From the NCBI RefSeq assembly GCF_030848805.1, contig NC_092365.1, positions 10,361,760 to 10,425,759 on the forward strand: a stretch of 64,000 nucleotides of DNA, in the 5' to 3' direction. The stretch comes from Temnothorax longispinosus (Eukaryota > Arthropoda > Insecta > Hymenoptera > Formicidae). The notes below the pieces were generated by a model. That model worked only from the letters and a program-made list of their open reading frames with translations, did not search any database and was not told the DNA's origin. Made by a program: the position numbers and the translations under genes. This document shows positions 37,469-41,420 of this stretch, in pieces (position 1 is the first letter of the stretch; each line of letters opens with the position of its first letter).

Positions 37469-38974
37469 TATTCCTTTATATATATTTATTGTAAAGTATT
37501 TTCATATATATAATTGTCAATTACATCAAAAAGATATAAAAAGATACAAATATTGAAAAAATTATAAAAGATTTGTACATTTCTGATGATAAAACAGTGA
37601 TTATATAAGGTAAAACTCCCTTCTTTGGAATAGTCGAATAGCCAAAACAGTCGATAATGTCAGTATTCTTCAATTACCACCGGGCCCCCGGGCAGTCACA
37701 AAAATTTACCCCAGGGTTGTCGGTCTTTAATAGTATCTCGTCGGTGTTATATATAATATCATATATAAGTACGGAAATTTTGTTTTTTATATATAATATT
37801 TTAAGAGCCATTTTGGGCGTTCCTCTTTTATCAGGACTCATAGAAAAGCTTTTGTAGAAATAACCTCTTCGAAAAGTTTGTTTTTATTTTATGCTACATT
37901 TTTTTATATTTAAGTATTGACATTTTTTGTGTGTATGATAGATATTTTAATGCTATCTTCTTGATATATTTTTCGGAATAAGAATTTCCTATTATATAAA
38001 ATACTGTGTTTTATGTAAAAAAATTTTTACTTCTTTACTTCTTTTTAATACTTTTTCAAATATGATATATTTGAAACAAATACTTCTCAATCTTTTCTTT
38101 ATGTTTATATAAATATAAGAAAATGATAAAAATTAAAAGATAATCATTTTAAATTTATATCTTAAAACTCTTTAGTTTTGCCATGAAATTTAAACGATGT
38201 TCACAAATATGTAGAAGATAAATTCTCAAGAAAATTTTTTTTTGAATAGGCTTATTTAAAGTAGATTCTGTTTCTTATTTTGTTATATGTTATTAAGATA
38301 AAGAAATTAAAATAAGAGATTAAAAAATTAATTTATTCATTCAGTCTCTCTTCCTCTCTCTCCCATACATAGATACGAATGACGCCACTAAAGAAACTGA
38401 AGAGGTGCCTCGAAGAAGCAGCAAAGTTATGATAGCGGAAACTTCTACAAATATAGTTCCACGACCTGTCACTGAAACATTAAAAAAAAGTCTATTGAAA
38501 TCTACGAGCAGCAACAGCAGTAGCTGTGTGGATAAACCAGTAGTGCTCGATGTTAAAGCTATCGAAGTTAGGTCACCGTCACCTATACCCGAGGATCTCG
38601 TAGAAGAAGAAATTAACAAGCAGTCAACATTATCAGCAATGTCCGATCAAGAGAAAAATGTTGAAAAAAAGGAAAACGCGCAAGAGCAACAGCGAGAAAA
38701 AGATGGAGAAGTAAGCGAAAAAGAGATGTTAGAAGAGCAAAAAGAAGAAGAGAGGGTAAAGGATAAAAAGAAGTGTCAGCAATCGGGAAATGCAGAGGGG
38801 AATAACAGTGATAACACTGAGCAGGAGATCTCGGAAACAAATAAGGAAATCGAGGCAGGAAAATGTACTGAATCCGAAGTAAAAGAACAAAAACCTGAAG
38901 TAGTACCAATTCAATCTACAAAATTGCGGGGAAAGTCAAAAGCAACCGGTCAAGTAGTGGGGGGTTGGATTTAA
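3063..38974 (+). CDS. Trpgamma: Transient receptor potential-gamma (TRPC-type) cation channel, 3' part of gene, seven exons
   Basis: This encodes the C-terminal half of a TRPC-family, calcium-permeable plasma-membrane channel. Exons with matching splice phases: 3063-3169, 3374-3497, 3563-3758, 3919-4083, 7210-7432, 11149-11571 and 38373-38974. In order they encode S5 (LGRMIIDIIKFFFIYTLV), the pore loop (SQSLFWASFGMVDLMSF), S6 (INVIVLLNMLIAMM), the TRP box (EWKFAR), a conserved cytoplasmic stretch (RRYVTAEQRKRDEFGITEDD), a basic tail, and an acidic, Glu/Lys-rich end finishing in KATGQVVGGWI. The N-terminal ankyrin repeats and S1-S4 lie upstream of the window. The last intron is 26,801 bp and contains a large palindromic Polinton derivative. 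Assignment to the gamma paralogue rather than Trp or Trpl rests on the tail and the GITEDDVREIRQDISS block. All exons are open, so the gene looks functional. Confidence 0.87.
3374..3497 (+). CDS. Trpgamma: TRP-gamma exon (S5-pore linker)
   Basis: A tttgcag acceptor precedes 3374 and a gtatgg donor follows 3497. The exon encodes MNQLMWYYADLEKKKCYH and the acidic linker up to WRRFA. Phase 2 enters and phase 2 leaves, matching both neighbours. The two cysteines in the linker are usual for the extracellular turret of TRPC channels. Confidence 0.85.
3563..3758 (+). CDS. Trpgamma: TRP-gamma exon (pore helix, selectivity filter, S6)
   Basis: The acceptor is cttttag and the donor is tcg|gtaaaa. The exon encodes LFETSQSLFWASFG (pore helix and filter), GIKSFTRFWALLMFGSY and the S6 helix INVIVLLNMLIAMM. 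It ends in phase 0 at SYQIIS. Confidence 0.88.
3919..4083 (+). CDS. Trpgamma: TRP-gamma exon (TRP box)
   Basis: The acceptor is tttttag and the predicted phase-0 donor is ata|gtaaat. It starts ERSDTEWKFARSHLWMSYF, where EWKFAR is the TRP box directly after S6, and continues through PPPFNMIPTNKTF to a basic stretch. The donor is weak but is the only one that keeps phase with the next exon. Confidence 0.8.
4746..6002. mobile_element. non-autonomous inverted-repeat element (MITE-like)
   Basis: The ends are ACATAGCA at 4746-4753 and its complement TGCTATGT at 5995-6002. Inside, both flanks are filled with short irregular iterations of an aatattac/gtaatatt word in opposite orientations, giving a long imperfect foldback. 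There is no open reading frame. A CTTTTT repeat sits in the middle. The superfamily cannot be assigned. Confidence 0.6.
5067..5111 (+). repeat. CTTTTT microsatellite
   Basis: A run of about seven ctttttctttttc-type hexamer units is followed by cgtttcacgtg. Simple-sequence expansion within the inverted-repeat element. Confidence 0.85.
6579..7167. mobile_element. TA-flanked MITE, GGGGAGACCGGGGC family
   Basis: The left end ggggagaccggggctaaac and the right end gtttagccccgatctctcc are inverted copies. TA lies on both sides (6577-6578 and 7168-7169). A related, longer copy lies at 8461-9355 in opposite orientation; the two share a block around ccgttggtcccatgggtacc. Another solo end occurs near 45,048. 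TA duplication suggests the Tc1/mariner/pogo group. The 141-codon open frame inside has no recognisable product. Confidence 0.75.
7210..7432 (+). CDS. Trpgamma: TRP-gamma exon (cytoplasmic helix region)
   Basis: The acceptor is tttcag. The exon encodes KKSREKALARHDTIVRLLIRR and then YVTAEQRKRDEFGITEDD, highly conserved in insect TRP-gamma. The donor chosen, aca|gtcagt at 7432, keeps phase with the exon at 11149. A second possible donor four bases downstream does not. Confidence 0.83.
7609..8177. repeat. nested set of inverted-repeat elements
   Basis: Three levels of inverted repeat are visible. The outermost pair is agtattcataggctcg near 7611 with its degenerate complement near 8,170. A middle pair, ggctgatttatgatggccgt at 7674 and its complement near 7,955-7,975, encloses two further hairpins. 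Each of these is built from a taagcc(c/g)tag...gaccaatcac arm and its complement. This suggests successive insertion of related MITEs into one another. No coding capacity. Confidence 0.7.
8461..9355 (+). mobile_element. TA-flanked transposon remnant, GGGGAGACCGGGGC family, with zinc-finger tail
   Basis: The ends ggggagaccggggcgaagtc and gacttcgccccggtctcccc are near-perfect inverted repeats, flanked by TA at 8459-8460 and 9356-9357. Internally a short open frame (8875-9003) encodes a PHD-like zinc finger. TA target and a C-terminal PHD-like finger fit an internally deleted pogo/Tigger-type (DDE_1) transposon. The catalytic domain is absent. Confidence 0.7.
8875..9003 (+). pseudogene. PHD-type zinc-finger tail of a deleted transposase
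   Basis: A 42-codon open frame starts MCCVCSEIIENR and ends VFTCFNC. Cysteines and histidine are spaced C-x2-C, then C-x2-C, then H-x2-C, then C-x2-C, the C4HC3 pattern of a PHD finger. A finger of this kind closes many insect pogo-like transposases. An in-frame stop lies seven codons upstream, so the catalytic part is not joined to it. Probably a relic, though a small expressed finger protein cannot be excluded. Confidence 0.55.
9863..10583. mobile_element. inverted-repeat element with about 125-bp terminal repeats
   Basis: Positions 9863-9990 (agattccaataactttggcg...) return as the reverse complement at 10452-10583. The interior contains repeated cgcgtg(g)aaaagt words and a GC-rich ccccctgcggggggc palindrome near 10,280. 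No transposase. Non-autonomous foldback element in the TRP-gamma intron. Confidence 0.75.
11149..11571 (+). CDS. Trpgamma: TRP-gamma exon (C-terminal tail)
   Basis: The acceptor is tttgaag and the donor g|gtaaat. It encodes PGKKGRVMERRLQKDFQIG, a conserved block in TRP-gamma proteins, then a basic linker and MDPKRLVDYNPNLLDFTPVTRIAY. It leaves in phase 1 (one base, g), which is completed by the first two bases of the exon at 38373. Confidence 0.87.
11689..11760 (-). mobile_element. candidate Helitron 3' end
   Basis: On the minus strand a stem-loop (gcataccgtagcgaagcacggtatgc) is followed about 20 bases later by CTAG and then T. A hairpin just before CTRR-T is the usual 3' signature of Helitrons. 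The 5' end and any Rep/helicase gene were not identified; sequence to about 12,060 may belong to it. Confidence 0.4.
12071..12112 (+). repeat. GTGC microsatellite
   Basis: Tandem gtgcgtgcgtgc units followed by gtgtgtgt. Simple repeat. Confidence 0.9.
12270..13390. repeat. dispersed tgtgctg-type repeat family, tandem copies
   Basis: The block begins with attgtgctacgtttgtgctg and contains two direct copies of an about 280-bp unit (from about 12,830 and 13,115). Each carries tttagcacaat(t/c)cggcacaatt, then aaagttatagcgg, then aaaactgctttcttta. A third copy resumes at 14855 after an inserted element. The first part (12,290-12,400) reappears inverted on both sides of the Polinton derivative, so the palindrome inserted into another member of this family. 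No coding capacity found. Confidence 0.7.
13391..14854. mobile_element. 1.46-kb non-autonomous inverted-repeat element
   Basis: The ends are cccatacagcatggaata at 13391 and its complement ending at 14854. It splits a tgtgctg-family repeat, whose uninterrupted form is visible at 13,080, indicating a 2-bp TT duplication. The interior is dominated by irregular gaatatt/aatattc iterations. It holds a GC-rich patch (13,905-14,112) and a nested segment with a tRNA-like block (14,227-14,575). No transposase. Confidence 0.7.
14227..14575 (+). mobile_element. nested small element with tRNA-like block
   Basis: It starts attcacccgacat and ends with the complement atgtcgggtgaat. Within it, about 14,395-14,452 carries taaggcagttggct (A-box-like) and gagttcgaatccc (B-box-like), the internal promoter words of a tRNA gene. 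The stems do not close into a proper cloverleaf. An almost identical 290-bp stretch lies at 27922-28223, so this is a repeat family with a tRNA-derived head rather than a tRNA gene. Confidence 0.5.
15163..15768. repeat. large palindrome, about 300-bp arms
   Basis: tattaaaccgcgaattaatt at 15163 returns as its complement ending at 15768. Similarity is near-complete across the arms, and the centre lies near 15,465 (aatcttaaaaagtctaag). Non-coding foldback element. Confidence 0.85.
15830..16450 (+). repeat. degenerate tandem duplication, unit about 310 bp
   Basis: The first unit (about 15,830-16,130) and second (about 16,148-16,450) share, in order, cgatgaaaaatcatcgtaaa-like, aaagcattttaaagct, ttacctacaaaat and ctacgattttttttgaccga. 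Old tandem duplication; no coding sequence. Confidence 0.65.
16552..16622 (+). repeat. (GT)n microsatellite
   Basis: About 35 uninterrupted GT dinucleotides. The open frames across it, on both strands, are artefacts of the repeat. Confidence 0.95.
16729..16924 (-). pseudogene. Tc1-like transposase, C-terminal fragment
   Basis: Reading the minus strand gives YLNPIEHIWDEME, one in-frame stop, then RLKQPYNLNQLGEALRQIW and a tail to VINQRGGNT. NPIEHIWD is the conserved block around the last acidic residue of the DD34E catalytic triad of Tc1 transposases. The N-terminal DNA-binding region and first two aspartates are absent. A truncated dead copy next to the Polinton insertion site. Confidence 0.75.
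17048..17053 (+). repeat. target-site duplication, left copy
   Basis: GCTTTG directly precedes the left end AGTAGGTAAGC of the palindromic element. The same six bases follow its right end at 32259-32264. A 6-bp duplication is characteristic of Maverick/Polinton integration. The flanks rejoin into the uninterrupted repeat seen at 12,290-12,400 (inverted). Confidence 0.85.
17085..17870 (+). repeat. GC-rich subterminal block, left arm
   Basis: Purine-rich, CpG-dense tandem repeats with an about 55-60-bp unit built on ccgcatgtttcgggcgccgc and a G-run. From about 17,600 it becomes a pyrimidine-rich tcgcgcg/ctcgctc stretch. Long Pro/Arg/Gly-rich open frames occur in many frames on both strands and are compositional. 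It contrasts sharply with the AT-rich surroundings and lies 30 bp inside the element end. Confidence 0.8.
18173..18783 (-). CDS. Polinton-borne protein of unknown function, two exons, left arm
   Basis: The reading frame opens at 18783 (MYKWSMRILEHSQ), runs to the donor at 18632, skips a 71-bp intron (18561-18631, gtaagt...ttttag), and continues in phase at 18560 to a stop at 18173. The product is about 180 residues. The second exon contains ILGRRFALTSTAYKFLDVG, a WVTFIEKRADIQ stretch and LELVKIRDADIVKL. I do not recognise a domain, but the copy is intact here and it is divergently arranged to the polymerase gene with a shared upstream region. The right-arm copy has a single-base insertion in exon 1. 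The start could instead be the methionine at MNTHGANYY. It may be a small Polinton structural or replication-associated protein; that is a guess from position only. Confidence 0.5.
18800..19160. promoter_or_regulatory. repeated upstream module between the divergent small gene and polymerase gene
   Basis: A module of roughly 60-110 bp (cgtgtctcgc, atttcatcgaacac, gcaaaactgcaaata, gccgatgtacgg) occurs twice in full and once in part here. It ends, on the polymerase side, in a gagatgaaattagatatgat tail. The same module in the same orientation relative to its gene lies upstream of the integrase-tail gene at 23,395-23,550. A shared promoter or upstream control module is inferred from position and conservation. 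Confidence 0.55.
19236..23021 (+). pseudogene. Protein-primed family-B DNA polymerase with endonuclease VII-like domain, left arm, broken
   Basis: Polinton replication polymerase, the pPolB type that starts DNA synthesis from a terminal protein. Two exons: 19236-20356 and 20440-23021, with an 83-bp intron (gtaagt...ttgcag). Seen in order: an N-terminal region of unknown role; a C2HC finger across the intron (CDRCLHYF...H...C); exonuclease motif I (VYADLEC); an HNH/endonuclease VII-like zinc domain (CHVCEEPF, then DHCHLTGRYRG, HSNCN); exonuclease II (HNLSGYDAHF) and III (YLKTDVLLLADIF); polymerase motif A (DVNNLYGWAM), B (KLMNNAVFGK) and C (YTDTDSLIY); and a LPWGHYKIPL end. The copy is dead. 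The frame changes between about 19,290 and 19,450, at an A-run (9 A) at about 20,174, and near 21,140, and a stop lies at 22149-22151. Catalytic motifs themselves are intact. Confidence 0.88.
20357..20439 (+). other. spliceosomal intron in the polymerase gene
   Basis: 83 bp starting gtaagtacc and ending ttttttttgcag, interrupting the Arg codon inside a C2HC finger. The mirror copy is 28860-28942. Removing it keeps the coding frame. It indicates the gene was expressed from a nuclear, spliced transcript. Confidence 0.8.
23139..23354 (-). pseudogene. Polinton integrase C-terminal tail with chromodomain, left arm
   Basis: 71 codons. VTFLLEDSCGKPVAGGFYEY is followed by a chromodomain-like end, VYLVEKVLRKRGDEVYVKW and DNSYNSWIHK. 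This arrangement closes the retroviral-type integrases of Polintons, where the chromodomain is thought to guide insertion. The zinc-binding and DDE catalytic regions are missing. The sequence just 5' (gtaggagtgcag) could be a splice acceptor, so the fragment may be the last exon of a lost gene. It faces the polymerase gene tail to tail. An identical mirror copy lies at 24748-24963. Confidence 0.7.
23395..23550 (-). promoter_or_regulatory. upstream module of the integrase-tail gene
   Basis: On the minus strand this carries acgtgtctcgc, acttcatcgcacacgtgcaa, aactgcac, ccgtacggct and gagatgaaattagatatgat in that order. It parallels the module upstream of the polymerase gene at 19,020-19,150, placed at a comparable distance from the coding start. 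The mirror copy is 24,556-24,705. Confidence 0.5.
23540..24132 (+). repeat. central minisatellite, left arm
   Basis: Tandem repeats of an about 10-11-bp word (aaacagctat/aaacagctaa). They are arranged in higher-order units of roughly 55-100 bp marked by attgaaccgctatgaa. Longer here than in the right arm (24194-24572). Open frames across it are repeat artefacts. Confidence 0.85.
24133..24193. other. spacer at the centre of symmetry
   Basis: 61 bp that do not pair with the opposite arm. This is the loop of the giant inverted repeat. It is AT-rich, related to the minisatellite on its left side, and contains atctatattatactacaaag. It marks the junction where the two half-elements were joined. 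Confidence 0.7.
24194..24572 (-). repeat. central minisatellite, right arm
   Basis: Mirror of 23540-24132 but about 210 bp shorter. The first about 110 bp next to the centre match exactly, then the number of higher-order units differs. Confidence 0.85.
24556..24705 (+). promoter_or_regulatory. upstream module of the integrase-tail gene, right arm
   Basis: Mirror of 23,395-23,550: same words in the same order, ahead of the open frame at 24748. Confidence 0.5.
24748..24963 (+). pseudogene. Polinton integrase C-terminal tail with chromodomain, right arm
   Basis: Identical 71-residue product to the left-arm copy. The open frame has stayed intact in both arms. It lacks any catalytic domain, so it cannot act as an integrase. 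Confidence 0.7.
27403..27715 (+). repeat. 50-bp minisatellite
   Basis: About six copies of a 50-bp unit containing ccgcgtggattcaacgtttc and catcgccaaaatcgaagtac. Because 50 is not a multiple of three, an open frame crosses it by rotating through all three frames; it is not a gene. Confidence 0.9.
27922..28223 (+). repeat. second copy of the tRNA-like repeat
   Basis: Near-identical to 14283-14575, including taaggcagttggctcacgat and gagttcgaatccc, and ending in gccgggtgaat. It lies inside the TA-flanked element. The copy's left terminal repeat is not visible. Confidence 0.6.
30150..30500. promoter_or_regulatory. upstream module, right arm (mirror)
   Basis: Mirror of the 18,800-19,160 region between the right-arm polymerase and the right-arm small gene. 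Contains the same cgtgtctcgc, tttcatcgaacacgtgcaaa and gccgatgtacgg words in inverted order, with small length differences. Confidence 0.5.
30527..31138 (+). pseudogene. Polinton-borne protein of unknown function, right arm, frameshifted
   Basis: Mirror of 18173-18783. The intron (30680-30750) and second exon (30751-31138) are intact. One extra base in exon 1 (gcgcaac against gcgaac in the left arm) shifts the frame after MNTHGA, so this copy no longer encodes the full protein. Confidence 0.6.
31440..32225 (-). repeat. GC-rich subterminal block, right arm
   Basis: Mirror of 17085-17870, with small copy-number differences in the C-run/ccgcggcgcc units. Ends about 30 bp from the right terminus. 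Long proline-rich frames here are compositional artefacts. Confidence 0.8.
32259..32264 (+). repeat. target-site duplication, right copy
   Basis: GCTTTG immediately after the right end of the element. The following agttacagagttgcggtttg continues the interrupted tgtgctg-family repeat, which is seen uninterrupted (inverted) at about 12,320-12,360. Confidence 0.85.
32314..32666. mobile_element. nested MITEs with gagtgcgcactaa ends
   Basis: An outer inverted repeat (gagtgcgcactaaggc near 32,316 and its complement near 32,648-32,665) surrounds an inner 147-bp foldback at 32504-32650. The inner unit starts gcccgtatcagactacgga and ends with the complement. Its ends and short length resemble PIF/Harbinger-type MITEs. 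Confidence 0.6.
32789..33064. repeat. palindromic element, about 85-bp arms
   Basis: Left arm agaaagatgagagtggtcat...ggctgtacccgaatcctgta; the complement ends at about 33064. The inner part also folds (cacgattttc/gaaaaaatc). Non-coding. Confidence 0.8.
33089..33226. mobile_element. short inverted-repeat element (cgttcagcaga ends)
   Basis: Begins ggcgcgttcagcaga and ends tctgctgaacgcgcc. A further solo end (ctgctgaacgcgg) lies at about 33,335. MITE of unknown superfamily. Confidence 0.65.
33745..34085 (+). mobile_element. one-ended copy of the TTAA-flanked ggggatgctggagccg element
   Basis: TTAA at 33741-33744 is followed by ggggatgctggagccgtctg, the same terminus as at 58773 and (variant) 40662. 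No matching right end was found before the LTR-like block at 34,090, so this copy is truncated or split. Confidence 0.55.
34090..36118 (-). mobile_element. GC-rich LTR-like block of about 2 kb
   Basis: CpG-dense and sharply bounded, sitting in TA repeats on both sides. On the minus strand it begins tgtgacgttgcgg and ends agtcgtgaca, that is TGT...ACA as in an LTR. Two copies of tggcgcccaaca, like a retroelement primer-binding site, lie at about 34,638-34,648 and 34,220-34,230 (minus strand). The middle has irregular repeats of an aacgcga word. No gag or pol frame could be recognised. Could be a solo LTR plus leader of a Gypsy/BEL-type element; the assignment is weak. Confidence 0.4.
36121..36158 (+). 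repeat. (TA)n microsatellite
   Basis: About 18 uninterrupted TA units next to the LTR-like block; a shorter TA run lies on its other side, perhaps a TA-rich target. Confidence 0.95.
36504..36592. repeat. hairpin with about 32-bp arms
   Basis: actagttttttttatcagac and ctataaaaggtc, repeated as the complement after a 26-bp loop. Perfect foldback, non-coding. Confidence 0.85.
37413..37461 (+). repeat. (TA)n microsatellite
   Basis: About 24 TA units following a gttacacccgg motif, in the large TRP-gamma intron. Long Tyr-Ile open frames across it are artefacts. Confidence 0.95.
38373..38974 (+). CDS. Trpgamma: TRP-gamma last coding exon
   Basis: Acceptor catacatag; the first two bases complete the Asp codon begun at 11571. 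It encodes TNDATKETEEVPRRSSKVMI, then a low-complexity Glu/Lys-rich stretch likely to be disordered or coiled, and closes with LRGKSKATGQVVGGWI and TAA. The conserved terminal block supports TRP-gamma and shows this is the true C-terminus. Confidence 0.85.
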
Positions 38975-40132
38975 TTTAATTTGGCTATTATTTACATGCA
39001 CTATGTTTATTTAAATGTTTGAATTTAAATATCTTATTAAACCTAAGTATTCAGCTTCGATAGAATTCCATATTTATTTAAACATCTGTTAATAATAATG
39101 TAATAGCGCTAATAATGCATTGAGCTCTAGTTGCGTTAAAATATTTATCTGGGAAATCCTCAGTTGCTTAAAACAGTTAGAGGAAAGTATTTTATGACGG
39201 CCCGTGAAACCTTGGCATAATTCATAGCACATATCACGAGGCGGACTTTCCTCATGTGTGACGCGAACGTAATTTCTAAGTACTTTACATGACAAGCAAT
39301 ATTCAATATCGGTACTCAGAATACGTTATCAATTTTCTGCGTATCGTATTGTCAAATCAATTTCTAAGTACACTGCCACCTATAATTCAGTTACATCAAT
39401 CTCGATAATTTTATAAATATTTTTATTAACTGTACGTTTTAATTGTCTACTATTATAACATAAAATAGTATTTAATTTAACTTTATTAAACTTACTTAAG
39501 CTAATTTAACTTAAAAAGGAATAAAGTTGGTTTCAAGTTACAAAATTTTGTTAATGAAATTAAATTACATTGGAAATTCCATTGAGAATTTACTATACCG
39601 TGTTTGTAAATGAGATAAGCAGATGACGCATGACTCATACTCGCGGACGTAACTTGCCGTTGGCTTTTCTTGTTCATTCTTATACATATATCTCCAATGT
39701 CACGTATAAGCGATAAGTAGACGGTTTTTAATCTCGATGATTCTTATCGGTGATGCGTCGTGCACGTCGTCACGAACAAATGTCTTATTTAGATAACAAA
39801 TGTAACATACATGATGTTATATCTAAAATAACTATACAGTCAATATTCAAGATGCATTCTTCAATGTATACACTTGCCGCAGATTATTGCTAAAAAGGTT
39901 CTGAAACAGAAGAATAGCAAATGAGAATGGCAAAGTTAGTAATAGGATAAAAACCTTCTGCTTAATCTATTAAACTCGTGTTGTGTTACAAAGCATTATT
40001 ATATATATTAAATATAAATTAATTTCTTTAGAATGTTAAAAACGTTTTTATGGTGTTATACATTCCTCTCTTTTAAGGAAGCGTCGCTTCTAAATAGACT
40101 TTCTCTGCGTCACATTATAGTGAAGTTAAATG
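38975..40132. other. TRP-gamma 3' UTR and intergenic sequence
   Basis: No coding sequence. The 3' UTR probably ends within the first 100-200 bp, but no clear aataaa signal stands out (attaaa at about 39,037 is possible). The rest is AT-rich and unassigned. Confidence 0.5.
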
Positions 40133-41267
40133 GGTAATTATGAAAAAGAGGGACTTTCTCACCAATTTGGCTGAAACTTCACAGTTTGGTGTATTTTGGT
40201 GCGTAAAACATGAATCTATAAGTTAAAATTGTCGCTCTCAATTAGGAAAAAAGTGATTAAGTACTAAAGTTGACAGTTGCGTGTGAATAGGATGTCTGTC
40301 ATTTATTATACTTTGTATTTATAGACTTTTCAATATGCCAATTATTTTCTGCTTTAAAAAAAGCATAATAATTCTATTTTTATTATCTTTTTTAACCATT
40401 TAATTCAATATATTATAGTATATTTGGTACAAAAAAAACAAAACTGCACATTTTCCAAAGAAAATAATAATTTATGTCTTTTGTTGGACCAACTAGTCTC
40501 TGCTTTAACAAAAAACATAAATTATAAAAAAAAAGAATAGAAATAGAGTTATTATGCTTTTTTAAAAGCAGAAAATAATTGACATATTAAAAAGTCTAGA
40601 ATACAAAGTATAATAAATGGCAGACATCCTAACCGTGCAACTGTCAACTTTTAGTACTTAAGGGGATCCTGCAGCCGTATGATTTACCGACATTATCGTT
40701 TTTCGATGGATCTTTTAATTGGCTTTACAGAATTGCAAGTTTTTGGTCTAGAATTAAAGTACGCACAAAAATCTAGGGCAGAAAACGCGATTTTATATCA
40801 AAAACGCCAAAAAATTAAAAATGTTACTTATTTGGGCACATACGCAGCTGTCACCTGACGACAATATTTGCTTAAAACAAAAATTCTGCAGTTTATACAT
40901 ACATAATTTTTATCATCTGCCCTTGGGAAAACATGTAGGAATAATATCGTGCAAGTAGAAGTAAGATTCAATGCGTACAAAAAAAGATCCATCGAAAAAT
41001 TATTTTAGTAATGCAAATACGGATGCAAATGACAAGAAGAGCAGCAACAGTAGTTGCCGGATCTTGCGAGAGATGGCGAGCAATCGAAAAAAGGACAGAT
41101 GTCATTTCGTTAGACAAAGACAGATATAGGGAAAACAAAATTAGAAAGGTTGACATTATCGACATCGAGGAAGTTCGCCAGTCACTGCAGGATCCCCTTA
41201 ATAACTTTTTTCCTAATTGAGAGCGACAATTTTATCGGTGAGGAAGCCCTTCTCCTTTATAATTACC
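40133..41267. mobile_element. hAT/MULE-like foldback element with 8-9-bp duplication
   Basis: Ends ggtaattatg and its complement; gttaaatg(g) flanks both sides (40125-40133 and 41268-41276). The arms are about 500 bp long on the left and interrupted on the right by a second element (40662-41197). An 8-9-bp target duplication fits hAT or Mutator superfamilies. The right arm has lost about 60 bp relative to the left. Its right end reaches into the last cytochrome b5 exon. Confidence 0.7.
40662..41197. mobile_element. TTAA-flanked non-autonomous element nested in the foldback
   Basis: Inverted ends ggggatcctgcag and ctgcaggatcccc, flanked by TTAA at 40658-40661 and 41198-41201. The opposite arm of the host foldback shows the empty site (gtacttaatcac), which proves the TTAA duplication. 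A TTAA target suggests piggyBac-type mobilisation. No transposase. Confidence 0.8.
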
Positions 41268-41420
41268 GTTAAATGGCGTAAGGAATTTTCTGCTTATGAT
41301 TAATACAAACATTAATGTTATTAATTCAAAAGTGCACCTTTGTTTTTGCCTATTCGCTCCATTTTCTGTTATTCCGTTAGAAATAGCATGCTTCTTCTTT
41401 CTGTTGACACTTTTATCTTC
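41232..41420 (-). CDS. Cyt-b5: Cytochrome b5 exon 3 (tail anchor), 3' end inside a transposon
   Basis: Acceptor atattacag; 62 codons and TAA at 41232-41234. The frame enters the 9-bp duplication and then the foldback's terminal repeat, which supplies the last residues and the stop. Alternatively the genuine tail is encoded by another exon not recognised here. Confidence 0.55.
   Translation of the reverse strand, partial: EDKSVNRKKKHAISNGITENGANRQKQRCTFELITLMFVLIISRKFLTPFNGNYKGEGLPHR

Larger units (their letters stand above)
11572..38372 (+). other. 26.8-kb TRP-gamma intron
   Basis: Donor at 11572 and acceptor ending at 38372; phases of the flanking exons agree across it. No host exon was recognised inside. 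It hosts repeats of a tgtgctg-type family, several foldback elements, a Tc1 transposase relic, the 15.2-kb palindromic Polinton derivative, and an LTR-like GC-rich block, all listed separately. Positions 36159-38372 hold simple TA repeats and unassigned AT-rich sequence only. Confidence 0.75.

Noticed and set aside
39089..39295. 68-codon minus-strand frame downstream of TRP-gamma, considered as the cytochrome b5 tail exon
   Set aside because: No in-phase acceptor and no hydrophobic anchor; the segment at 41232-41420 fits phase and composition better.
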